NCBI RefSeq assembly: GCF_000717745.1
Contig: NZ_JOBH01000010.1
Location: 124,001-188,000 of the forward strand
Source of the DNA: Streptomyces violens
GTDB lineage: Bacteria > Actinomycetota > Actinomycetes > Streptomycetales > Streptomycetaceae
Reading direction: 5' to 3'
DNA length: 64,000 nucleotides
Shown here: one piece after another, positions 24,437 through 32,205 of the stretch
How positions within the stretch are numbered: the stretch's first letter is position 1
How the letters are laid out: the number at the start of each line of letters is the position of its first letter
Notes under the pieces: generated by a model
The model's input: the letters and a program-made list of their open reading frames with translations, nothing else
What the model was told of the DNA's origin: nothing
The model's database searches: none
Made by a program: the position numbers and the translations under genes

Positions 24437-26266
24437 TCACGCCTCGCTGTCCAGCCCCGCCAGGACCAGCCCGAGCCGGGCGGTCCCGTCCGCGGTGACC
24501 GTGACCGGTACGCCCCAGTCCTGCTGGTGCACATGGCAGGCCGGGTACTCGATGTCCGGGTCGTCGTCGCAGGACGCCGCCATCGCGGAGACGTGCAGCA
24601 CGCCCTCGGTGACCCCGTCCGCCAGCACCAGGTCGCGGCTGAGGTCCGTATCGGCGCCCTCGCCCTCCGCCAGCAGCTCCGGCGGGGTCGAGCTGACCAG
24701 CAGCCGGGTGGACGGGCCATAGCGGGTGTCCAGCTTCTGCCCGGCCGGCGCCTGGAAGACCACCTCCAGCCGGAGCCGGCCGGGGGCCACCTCGGTGGCG
24801 GCGCGCTGGGTGCGGTGCGCGACCGACTCGACCCGTACCGCCTCCTCGGGCAGCCGCAGCCGGGTCAGCCGGTGCCGGGCCGACTCCACGACGACGATGT
24901 CGTCACCGACGAGCACCGCGTCCGACGGCTCCCGCAGGTCCGTGGCGAGCGTGGTCACCTCGCCGGTCGCGGGGTCGAAACGGCGCAGCGCGTGGTTGTA
25001 CGTGTCGGAGACCGCGACCGAGCCGTCCGGCAGCGCGGTGACGCCCAGCGGGTGCTGCAGCAGCGCCTGATCGGCGGCGCCGTCGCGGTGGCCGAAGTCG
25101 AAGAGGCCGGTGCCCACGGCCGTGTGCACGACGCCCTCGCGGTCGATCCAGCGCACCGCGCTGGTCTCGGAATCGGCGATCCACAGCCGGTCCTCGGTGG
25201 CGGCCAGGCCCGACGGCTGCGCGAACCACGCCTCGGCGGCCGGCCCGTCCACCAGGCCCTCGTTGGTGGTGCCCGCGGCGGCCCGTACGGTGCCGGCCTC
25301 CGGGTCGTACGTCCACAGCTGGTGCACGCCGGCCATGGCGATCCACACCCGGCCGTCGAAGTACGCCACGTCCCACGGCGAGGAGAGGTCCACCTCGCGG
25401 GCCGGGCCTTCGGTGGGCGAGCCCTGCCACCACTGCTTGCCGGTACCGGCGACGGTGCTGACCTCGCCGCTCTCCGGGTCGAAGACGCGCAGCGCGTGGT
25501 TCACGGTGTCGGCGACGATCACCTTGCCGTCGGGCAGCAGCGCGAGGCCCTGCGGCTCGCTGAAGGCGGCCCGCTCGGCCGGTCCGTCCGTCAGGCCGCG
25601 CTCGCCGGTGCCGATCCGGCGCAGCACGCTCTCGCCGTCCCCGTCCAGCTCCACGAGCTGGTGCCGGGTGGTGTCGGAGACCAGGAAGGAGCCCCCGGGC
25701 AGCTGAAGCGCCTTGCCGGGGAAGCGGAGGTCGGTGGCGACGGGCTCGGGCGGTACGTACGGGCCGTCGCCACGCCGCAGCGTCCCCTTGGCCTCGTGCT
25801 CCGCCTCCAGCTCCTCGACCAGCTTCTCGATGGCGTGGGCGTGGCCCTCACCGGCGTGCTGGGCGACGACATAGCCCTCGGGGTCGATGACGACCAGCGT
25901 CGGCCAGGCGCGGACGGCGTACTGCTTCCAGGTGGCGAGCTCGGGGTCGTCCAGGACGGGGTGCTCGACCTCGTACCGCTCGACGGCGTCGACGACTGCC
26001 TGGTGCTCCGCCTCGTGCACGAACTTCGGGGAGTGCACGCCGATGATGACGACGGTGTCGCGATGCCGCTCCTCCAGCTCCCGCAGCTCGTCCAGGACGT
26101 GCAGGCAGTTCACACAGCAGAACGTCCAGAAGTCCAGGACGACGATGCGTCCCCGCAGGTCGGAGAGGGTCAGTTCCTTGTCGCTGGTGTTGAGCCAGCC
26201 GCCCTTGCCGATCAGCTCGGGGGCCCGGACGCGCGCACGTGAAGCCATGTGGACATTCAACGCCAC
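24437..26266 (-). CDS. Thioredoxin-like/NHL-repeat protein (NHLRC2-like)
   Basis: 609 residues with the same order as eukaryotic NHLRC2: a thioredoxin-like domain (about 15-160) with FWTFCCVNCLH (Cys50, Cys51, Cys54), a six-bladed NHL beta-propeller (about 180-480) with repeats such as PQGLALLPDGKVIVADTVNHALRVFD, and a C-terminal beta-rich domain. The CCxxC form of the redox site matches the CCINC of NHLRC2. No signal peptide is seen, so it is likely cytoplasmic. Activity is unproven; a redox or scaffolding role is inferred. The GTG at 26266 or ATG at 26248 may start translation; neither has a clear SD. Confidence 0.88.
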   Translation of the reverse strand: MALNVHMASRARVRAPELIGKGGWLNTSDKELTLSDLRGRIVVLDFWTFCCVNCLHVLDELRELEERHRDTVVIIGVHSPKFVHEAEHQAVVDAVERYEVEHPVLDDPELATWKQYAVRAWPTLVVIDPEGYVVAQHAGEGHAHAIEKLVEELEAEHEAKGTLRRGDGPYVPPEPVATDLRFPGKALQLPGGSFLVSDTTRHQLVELDGDGESVLRRIGTGERGLTDGPAERAAFSEPQGLALLPDGKVIVADTVNHALRVFDPESGEVSTVAGTGKQWWQGSPTEGPAREVDLSSPWDVAYFDGRVWIAMAGVHQLWTYDPEAGTVRAAAGTTNEGLVDGPAAEAWFAQPSGLAATEDRLWIADSETSAVRWIDREGVVHTAVGTGLFDFGHRDGAADQALLQHPLGVTALPDGSVAVSDTYNHALRRFDPATGEVTTLATDLREPSDAVLVGDDIVVVESARHRLTRLRLPEEAVRVESVAHRTQRAATEVAPGRLRLEVVFQAPAGQKLDTRYGPSTRLLVSSTPPELLAEGEGADTDLSRDLVLADGVTEGVLHVSAMAASCDDDPDIEYPACHVHQQDWGVPVTVTADGTARLGLVLAGLDSEA

Positions 26267-26313
26267 CCACCCGGTCGCGCATTCCAGCGGGGCCCGCGGG
26301 AAGTCCTCAGGAC

Positions 26314-26805
26314 ATGAGATACCTGGTACGCGACCGGATCTTCGGCATCGGCGAGGACTACTGGATCGAGGACGAGACGGGTCGCAGCGTCTACCTCGTC
26401 GACGGCAAGGCGCTCCGGATGCGGGAGACCTTCGAGATCAAGGACCGCGAGGGCCGGGTCCTGATCACGCTCCGCAAAAAGGTGCTGAGCCTGCGCGACA
26501 CGATGACGATCGAGCGGGACGACCAGGCCATCGCCACCATCCGGCGGAAGCGGCTGTCGCTGCTGCGCAACCACTACCGCGTGGAGCTGGTGGACGGCAC
26601 GGAGCTGGACGTCAGCGGCAAGATCCTGGACCGGGAGTTCGCGGTCGAGTACGACGGCGAGCTGCTGGCGGAGATCTCCCGGCGCTGGCTGACCGTGCGG
26701 GACACCTACGCGGTCAACGTGGTGCGGGAGGACGCCGACGCCGCGCTGATCATCGCGGTCGCGGTGTGCGTGATCCGGCTGGCGGAGCGGGAGCGCGAGG
26801 ACTGA
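26314..26805 (+). CDS. LURP-one-related / tubby-like C2 family protein
   Basis: A 163-residue single-domain protein of the LURP-one/YxjI family (tubby C-terminal-like barrel). Characteristic features: MRYLVRDRIFGIGEDYWIEDETGR at the start, the repeated strands LRMRETFEIKDREGRVL and LLRNHYRVELVDGTEL, and a C-terminal hydrophobic helix (AALIIAVAVCVIRLAE) that fills the barrel. Members may bind membranes or phospholipids; no biochemical function is settled in bacteria. ATG 26314 starts the homology. It is divergent from the NHL gene and convergent with the nitrilase gene. Confidence 0.87.
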   Translation: MRYLVRDRIFGIGEDYWIEDETGRSVYLVDGKALRMRETFEIKDREGRVLITLRKKVLSLRDTMTIERDDQAIATIRRKRLSLLRNHYRVELVDGTELDVSGKILDREFAVEYDGELLAEISRRWLTVRDTYAVNVVREDADAALIIAVAVCVIRLAERERED

Positions 26806-26843
26806 CCGCCCCGGCTCCCCTCACTTCGAGCGCCGACCACAGG

Positions 26844-27632
26844 TCACGGCTTCGGCAGCCCCAGCACACGGTCCCGCAGCACGGGGAAGGAGTGCCGGAC
26901 CTTGCCGACCAGCTCGGGGTCCAGCTCGGCGCTGATGATCTCCTCGTCGGGGCCGGCCTCGGCGAGCACCTCGCCCCACGGGTCGACGATCACGCTGTGC
27001 CCGGCCTGCTCGACCCCGGCGTGCGTGCCGCCCGTGCCGCAGGCGAGTACGTACGTCTGGTTCTCCACCGCCCGGGCGCGGGCCAGCAGCGACCAGTGCG
27101 CGCGGCGCCGCGCGGGCCAGCCGGCCGGTACGACCAGGGTCTGCGCGCCGGCGTCCACCAGCTGCCGGAACAGCTCGGGGAAGCGCAGGTCGTAGCAGGT
27201 GGCCAGGCCGAGCGTGGTGTCCGGCAGCGCGACCGTCACCGGGTCCGTACCGGCGCCCAGCAGCGTCGCCTCACCCTTGTCGAAGCCGAAGCGGTGGATC
27301 TTGCGGTAGTGCGCGGCGCGCTCGCCGTCGGGGGAGTAGACCAGCGAGGTGTTGTAGAGGACGCCGTCCGCGTCGCGCTCGATGACGGACCCGGCGTGCA
27401 GCCAGACGCCCGCGTCCCGCGCCGCCGCGGACATCGCCTCGTGGGTCGGGCCGTCCAGTACCTCCGCGACCTCCTCGAAGGCGTCGAAGGCGAAAGCGCC
27501 GACCGGCCACAGCTCGGGAAGCACGACGAGATCCGCTGCCGCCTGGGAGCGCACGAGTGAAGCCACCCGCTCCCGGCGGGAATTGACCGGTTCCTGCTGG
27601 TCCACACCGACTTGGATCAATGAAGCGCGCAC
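26844..27632 (-). CDS. Carbon-nitrogen hydrolase (nitrilase superfamily)
   Basis: A 262-residue member of the nitrilase superfamily with the complete catalytic triad: Glu40 in VVLPELW, Lys111 in HYRKIHRFG and Cys146 in ATCYDLRFPELFR. The size and the CYDLRFPELFR signature resemble omega-amidase/Nit2-like enzymes, which hydrolyse alpha-ketoglutaramate and related amides, but substrate cannot be fixed by sequence. GTG start with an SD-like GGTGG. It is divergent from the mycothiol-dependent-type gene across a 144-bp promoter region. Confidence 0.9.
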   Translation of the reverse strand: MRASLIQVGVDQQEPVNSRRERVASLVRSQAAADLVVLPELWPVGAFAFDAFEEVAEVLDGPTHEAMSAAARDAGVWLHAGSVIERDADGVLYNTSLVYSPDGERAAHYRKIHRFGFDKGEATLLGAGTDPVTVALPDTTLGLATCYDLRFPELFRQLVDAGAQTLVVPAGWPARRRAHWSLLARARAVENQTYVLACGTGGTHAGVEQAGHSVIVDPWGEVLAEAGPDEEIISAELDPELVGKVRHSFPVLRDRVLGLPKP

Positions 27633-27776
27633 AGTACCACCGCCTGGTCTTCCGAGCCCGGTCCGTCGTCAAAAAATGCCTACGATGGTCACCCGAAAGC
27701 ACTGCCGGGGTGCCCGTGCGCAGCGTAACTTAACTGCACAGACAGCAGCCCGCGTACAAACCGTCCGAGGGGTCCC

Positions 27777-28601
27777 GTGACCGTCCACCCAGTCCTTCAG
27801 CCCTCCATCGACGCCTGGACGCACTCCATCGAAGCAATATCCGAGCTGGTGACGCCGCTCGTGGAAGGGGAGTGGAATCGCGCCACGGAATGCCCCGGCT
27901 GGTCGGTGCGGGACGTCGTGTCCCACCTCATCGGCCTGGACTGCGAGGCGCTGGGCGACCCCCGCCCCATCCACTCGCTGCCGCGCGATCTCTACCACGT
28001 ACGCAGCGAGTTCGCGCGGTACATGGAAATGCAGGTCGACGTCCGCCGGCACCACACGGGCCCGGAGATGACGGCGGAGCTGGAGTACACCGTCATCCGC
28101 CGCTCCCGGCAGCTGCGCAATGAGACGCGCGAGCCGGACGCCATGGTGCGCGGCCCTCAGGGCAAGGAGCAGACGCTCGAACACGCGCTGAAGGTACGGG
28201 CCTTCGACACCTGGGTGCACGAGCAGGACATCCGCCGCGCGCTCGGCGAGCCCGGCAACCTCGACTCCCCCGGCGCCCACCTCACCCGCGACTTCCTGCT
28301 GCCCGCGCTGGCCAAGGTCGTCGCCGAGGGCGCGGGCGCGCCGGCCGGCTCCGCCGTGGTGGTCGATGTGACCGGCCCGGTGGAGTTCATGCGGACCGTA
28401 CGGGTCGACGCGGAGGGCCGCGGGTCGGTCGACGGCAGCGTCTCGCTGGGCCCGGCCGTCACGATCTCGACGGACTGGGAGACCTACGTCCGGCTGGCCT
28501 GCGGCCGGGTGCGGCCGGCGGCCGTCGCCGACCGGGTCAAGATCGAAGGCGACCAGGAGCTGGCCGGGGCCGTGCTGGAGCACTTCGCGGTGACGCCGTA
28601 G
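27777..28601 (+). CDS. Maleylpyruvate isomerase family mycothiol-dependent-type enzyme
   Basis: 274 residues of the DinB/MDMPI superfamily. The N-terminal four-helix domain has TECPGWSVRDVVSHLIG with His50 as the first zinc ligand, and DTWVHEQDIRRALG with the His/Asp pair giving the others. The C-terminal SCP2-like domain (about 180-270) ends in VKIEGDQELAGAVLEHF. Family members use mycothiol, the actinobacterial thiol, for isomerisation or detoxification; several are of unknown substrate. GTG start with SD GAGGGG. Confidence 0.9.
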   Translation: MTVHPVLQPSIDAWTHSIEAISELVTPLVEGEWNRATECPGWSVRDVVSHLIGLDCEALGDPRPIHSLPRDLYHVRSEFARYMEMQVDVRRHHTGPEMTAELEYTVIRRSRQLRNETREPDAMVRGPQGKEQTLEHALKVRAFDTWVHEQDIRRALGEPGNLDSPGAHLTRDFLLPALAKVVAEGAGAPAGSAVVVDVTGPVEFMRTVRVDAEGRGSVDGSVSLGPAVTISTDWETYVRLACGRVRPAAVADRVKIEGDQELAGAVLEHFAVTP

Positions 28602-28671
28602 GCACGGGGCGCGCGCCCGGAAGCGCTGGAAGCGCCCAAAGCGCCGGCAGCGCACGCCCCGCCCGGGGCGG

Positions 28672-29985
28672 TCACACCGGTACGTGCACCGCCTCCACCC
28701 GGCTCGCCACCGTCCGCTCGCGTTCGCGGCGCGCCGCCCGCTTGCGCAGCCGCAGGATCTGGCTGAGGCCGAGCGCCTCCAGGACGAAGACCGTCGCGAA
28801 CGCGATGCGGTAGTTGTCGCCGGTGGCGTCCAGCAGCACGCCGACCGCCAGCAGGGTCGTCATCGAGGCCATGAAGCCGCCCATGTTGACGATGCCGGAG
28901 GCGGTGCCCTGGCGCTCCGGCGGGTTGGCCGGGCGGGCGAAGTCGAAGCCGATCATCGAGGCCGGGCCGCAGGTGCCGAGCACCACGCAGGTGAGGACCA
29001 GCAGCGTCATCGGCGCGTGCCCCGGCCAGCAGAGCATGGCGGCCCACAGCGCCGCCGTGGCGCCGACGGTACCTAGCGCCAGCGGCATCCGGGCCGCGTG
29101 GTGGCGGGCGATGACCTGCCCGTAGACCAGCCCGGAGGCCATGTTCGAGACCACGATCAGCGTCAGCAGCCCGCCGGCCGCGGTCTCGGTCAGCCCCTGC
29201 GCCTCGACGAGGAACGGCATCCCCCACAGCAGCAGGAAGAACATCGCGGGGAACTGCGTGGTGAAGTGCACCCACATGCCCAGCCGGGTGCCCGGCTCGC
29301 GCCAGCACTGGGATATCTGCTGCCGTACGTAGCCGCCGCCGGTCGCCGGCCGGCTCGCGGGCGCCGGCTCGAAGCCCTCGGGGTGGTCCTTGAGGAAGAG
29401 CAGGACGAGAACGATCACCGCGATGCCGCAGACGGCGCTGCCGGCGAAGGTCGGGGTCCAGCCGAGGGTGTCCAGCAGCCGCGCGAGGACCAGCGTGGAG
29501 ACGAGGTTGCCGGACATGCCGATGAGTGCGGCGATCTGCGCGATCATCGGGCCGCGCCGGGCCGGGAACCAGCGCGTGCCCAGTCGCAGCACGCTGATGA
29601 ACGTCATCGCGTCGCCGCAGCCCAGCAGCGCGCGGGAGATCAGCGCCATGCCGTACGAGCCGGAGAGCGCGAAGCCGAGCTGGCCGACGGTGTAGAGCGT
29701 CGCGCCGAGGATCAGGACCTTCTTCGGGCCCATCTTGTCGACCATCAGGCCGACGGGTATCTGCATGCCCGCGTAGACCAGCAGCTGCAGGATGGAGAAG
29801 GTCGACAGCGCCGAGGCGTTGATGTGGAAGCGCTCGGCGGCGTCCAGTCCCGCGACGCCGAGGCTGGTGCGGTAGATGATCGCGACGAAGTAGACGGCGA
29901 CGCCGATGCCCCAGACCCACATGGCGCGCCGACCGCCGGGCGGATCACCGGGCAGCGTCATCGGGGTGCTCCGTGCGGTACTCAT
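28672..29985 (-). CDS. Major facilitator superfamily transporter
   Basis: 437 residues with twelve predicted membrane spans. The MFS signature loop between helices 2 and 3 is GLMVDKMGPKKVLILG, and the central loop (DHPEGFEPAPASRP) separates the halves. General similarity is to the hexuronate/phthalate-type anion:cation symporters, so an organic acid substrate is plausible but not proven. Its ATG overlaps the stop codon of the GntR gene by 4 bp, showing coupled expression with that regulator. Confidence 0.92.
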   Translation of the reverse strand: MSTARSTPMTLPGDPPGGRRAMWVWGIGVAVYFVAIIYRTSLGVAGLDAAERFHINASALSTFSILQLLVYAGMQIPVGLMVDKMGPKKVLILGATLYTVGQLGFALSGSYGMALISRALLGCGDAMTFISVLRLGTRWFPARRGPMIAQIAALIGMSGNLVSTLVLARLLDTLGWTPTFAGSAVCGIAVIVLVLLFLKDHPEGFEPAPASRPATGGGYVRQQISQCWREPGTRLGMWVHFTTQFPAMFFLLLWGMPFLVEAQGLTETAAGGLLTLIVVSNMASGLVYGQVIARHHAARMPLALGTVGATAALWAAMLCWPGHAPMTLLVLTCVVLGTCGPASMIGFDFARPANPPERQGTASGIVNMGGFMASMTTLLAVGVLLDATGDNYRIAFATVFVLEALGLSQILRLRKRAARRERERTVASRVEAVHVPV

Positions 29986-30650
29986 CGCACGTCCCCCTGG
30001 GCGAGGTTCCGCACCCAGCTGACGTGTCGGTGCACGGCGGCGGTGGCCGCCTCCGGGTCGCCGGCCCGCAGCGCTTCGAGGATCTCGGCGTGCTCGGCGA
30101 TGTTCTTCGCGATCCGGTCCGGGTGCGCGTGCATCACCGCGACGCCCATCCGCAGCTGGCGGTCGCGCAGCTGCTCGTAGAGCCGGTCCAGGATCTGGTT
30201 GCCCGCGCTGCGCACGATGGCGGCGTGGAAGGCGCGGTCGGTGACCGAGACGGCGGCCAGGTCACCGGCGGCGACCTGCTCCCGCATGGTCGCGAGCAGC
30301 GACTCCAGCTCCTCGATCAGCGCGGCCGGCGCGGGCACGGCCTTGCGCGCCGCGTGCTCCTCGACCAGCAGCCGGGTCTCCACGACGTCCGCGATCTCCT
30401 GCGCGGAGACCGGCAGAACCAGCGCGCCCTTCTTCGGGTAGAGCTTGATCAGCCCCTCGACCTCCAGCCGCAGCAGCGCCTCGCGTACGGGCGTCCGCGA
30501 CACACCCACGGCCTCGGCGAGCTCGCCCTCGGTGAGCAGCATGCCGCCTTCGTAGCGGCGTTCGAGGACGGCGTGCTTGATGTGTGCGTACACCCGCTCG
30601 GCAGCGGGCGGCTGCTTCAGGGGGGCTGGAGAGGTTGAGGCTGATGGCAT
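29982..30650 (-). CDS. GntR family regulator with FCD domain
   Basis: About 222 residues. An N-terminal winged helix with LLTEGELAEAVGVSRTPVREALLRLEVEGLI (about 38-68), the classic GntR recognition motif, then an all-helical FCD ligand domain with conserved His/Asp residues (DRAFHAAIV, HAHPDRIAKNIAEHAEIL) that usually bind a metal and a carboxylate ligand. It probably represses itself and the overlapping MFS gene in response to the transported acid. ATG 30650 or GTG 30656 is the start; no SD is visible and a TATCTA element lies about 10 bases ahead, so the mRNA may be leaderless. Confidence 0.92.
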   Translation of the reverse strand: MPSASTSPAPLKQPPAAERVYAHIKHAVLERRYEGGMLLTEGELAEAVGVSRTPVREALLRLEVEGLIKLYPKKGALVLPVSAQEIADVVETRLLVEEHAARKAVPAPAALIEELESLLATMREQVAAGDLAAVSVTDRAFHAAIVRSAGNQILDRLYEQLRDRQLRMGVAVMHAHPDRIAKNIAEHAEILEALRAGDPEAATAAVHRHVSWVRNLAQGDVR

Positions 30651-30660
30651 GCGCACAGGA

Positions 30661-30677
30661 TAGATACAACAGGTATG
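30661..30677 (-). promoter_or_regulatory. Candidate operator/promoter of GntR-MFS operon
   Basis: The palindrome ATAC-N5-GTAT (30664-30676) overlaps the putative -10 TATCTA on the minus strand, placing a repressor site on the promoter of the regulator gene. Confidence 0.4.
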
Positions 30678-30828
30678 CGTCTGCGATTCCGTTCCATCAT
30701 CCGGACCGGGGCCGGGCGAGGAGACTGCCTACGCCAACTATCCCGACCCTGCCTACGCTCCATGAGCAGTGCGCCACGAGACCGTGTCCGGCCCGTGACG
30801 CTCGGTGAACGAGATGGGGTGCGTCCGC

Positions 30829-31605
30829 ATGTCCGTCAAGAAGAACCTCGCCGTCGACCGGACGGCGGTCGCCCACAAGGTCCGCTACGCCCTCGGCCAC
30901 CCCGGACGAATACCCCCGTACGTCCGGCGGGCCGCCAGGGACCGCTGGCTGGCCCTGCACCACCCCGACCACGTGAGCTACTACCGCGCGGTCATGGCGT
31001 CCGACACCCGGCGGAACCCCGAGGCGGCGGTCGGTAGCCAAACGCACGACCGGTGGCTCGCGCTCGGCCGGATGCAATTCGACTACCTGCGGGAACACGG
31101 CCTCACCCGGCAGTCCCGGATGCTCGACATCGGCTGCGGCAACCTCCGCTCCGGGTGGCGCTTCATCGAGTACCTCGATGCCGGGAACTACTACGGCATC
31201 GACATCTCCCCCGACATCCTCATCGCGGCGAAGCGGACGCTGACCGACCACGGGCTCCAGGCGAAGCTCCCGCATCTGACCCTGACCAGAGACCTCACGC
31301 TGGACTTCCTGCCCGACGCGCACTTCGACGTCGTGCACGCGCACAGCGTCTTCTCGCACTCACCGATCGAGATCATCGACGAATGCCTGGCGCATGTGGG
31401 GCGGGTGCTGGCCCCCGGCGGCTTCTTCGACTTCACCTTCGACCGGACCACCGGCACCGAACACCAGGTGCTGCGCGAGGACTTCTACTACCGGACCGAG
31501 ACCCTGACCGGTCTCGCCGCGCAGCACGGCCTCAAGGCCCACTTCATGGACGACTGGGAGTCGCGCGGCCACGGCCAGTCCAAGCTCCGCGTCACCGCGG
31601 GCTGA
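30829..31605 (+). CDS. Class I SAM-dependent methyltransferase
   Basis: About 258 residues. The SAM-binding motif I is MLDIGCGNLRSGW; motif post-I GIDISPDIL, and FDVVHAHSVFSH with the downstream GRVLAPGGFFDFTFD complete the seven-strand fold. A basic N-terminal extension of about 75 residues precedes it. Substrate unknown. ATG 30829 follows GAGATGGGG; a GTG at 30805 in the same frame is an alternative. The end overlaps tail-to-tail with the elongated NUDIX reading frame. Confidence 0.85.
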   Translation: MSVKKNLAVDRTAVAHKVRYALGHPGRIPPYVRRAARDRWLALHHPDHVSYYRAVMASDTRRNPEAAVGSQTHDRWLALGRMQFDYLREHGLTRQSRMLDIGCGNLRSGWRFIEYLDAGNYYGIDISPDILIAAKRTLTDHGLQAKLPHLTLTRDLTLDFLPDAHFDVVHAHSVFSHSPIEIIDECLAHVGRVLAPGGFFDFTFDRTTGTEHQVLREDFYYRTETLTGLAAQHGLKAHFMDDWESRGHGQSKLRVTAG

Positions 31606-32099
31606 TGCCCTAGGTCGTGTCCGCAAAGTCCCGTCGTCCGCCCGGAGGGCGGGGCCCGCGGCGTCTGGTGCGTGCGATCGCAAGGCGGAGGGTCGTCCTC
31701 GTAGTGGGGCGCGCAGACGGCGAAGTCCTCGGCGTTGTGCCAGGCGACCTCGGCGATCTCGCGGCCCGGGACCGGGTCCACCGTGGCCGGGCCGCCCGTG
31801 AAGCAGGTCATGTGCAGGCGGCGGCCGGCGCGGCCGTGCGCCTCGTCGTGGACGGTGAACGCCTCGGTCAGCTCGCTCGCCGGGACCTGTACGCCGATCT
31901 CCTCGGCCAGCTCGCGGGAGAGCGCCTCCGCGGCCGTCTCACCGGGCTCGTACTTGCCGCCGGGCAGGTAGAACGTGTCGTTGCCGCGGGTGCGGACGCT
32001 CAGCAGGCGGCCGTCCCTGATGTGCAGCCAGGCGACGGAGCGCAGGGGCGGGAGGGCGTCCGGGGCGACGGTGTCAGCAGTGATCTGTGTGTCGGTCAT
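31488..32099 (-). CDS. NUDIX hydrolase with aberrant C-terminus
   Basis: The NUDIX box is intact: GGKYEPGETAAEALSRELAE then EIGV (about 47-70), predicting pyrophosphohydrolase activity on a nucleoside diphosphate-linked substrate. The fold proceeds normally to FAVCAPHYED at about 130. After that the frame enters an IS/MITE-like remnant and continues as about 70 residues of Pro/Arg/Cys-rich sequence, finally running antisense into the methyltransferase gene. The normal last residues are therefore lost and the tail is not native. The enzyme core may still fold. No clear SD precedes ATG 32099. Confidence 0.75.
   Translation of the reverse strand: MTDTQITADTVAPDALPPLRSVAWLHIRDGRLLSVRTRGNDTFYLPGGKYEPGETAAEALSRELAEEIGVQVPASELTEAFTVHDEAHGRAGRRLHMTCFTGGPATVDPVPGREIAEVAWHNAEDFAVCAPHYEDDPPPCDRTHQTPRAPPSGRTTGLCGHDLGHQPAVTRSLDWPWPRDSQSSMKWALRPCCAARPVRVSVR
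31610..31708. mobile_element. IS end or MITE remnant
   Basis: The sequence starts CTAGGTCGTGTCCGCAAAGT, which I recognise as the terminal repeat style of Streptomyces IS5-type elements and their MITEs (CTAG target, GTCGTGTC end), and continues with an internal part, GGCGTCTGGTGCGTGCGATC, known to me from such repeats. No transposase and no second terminal repeat are present. Its junction coincides with loss of normal NUDIX coding near 31708. Identity rests on memory. Confidence 0.55.
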
Positions 32100-32205
32100 G
32101 ACGGTGACGGTAAGCAGGGCGGCGCGGCGACACCAATTCCTTTTCGCCGACGCCGTCCTGCCGGGCCGCTCGATCGGTACTGCGACCAGATGACTCGATC
32201 GCCTA

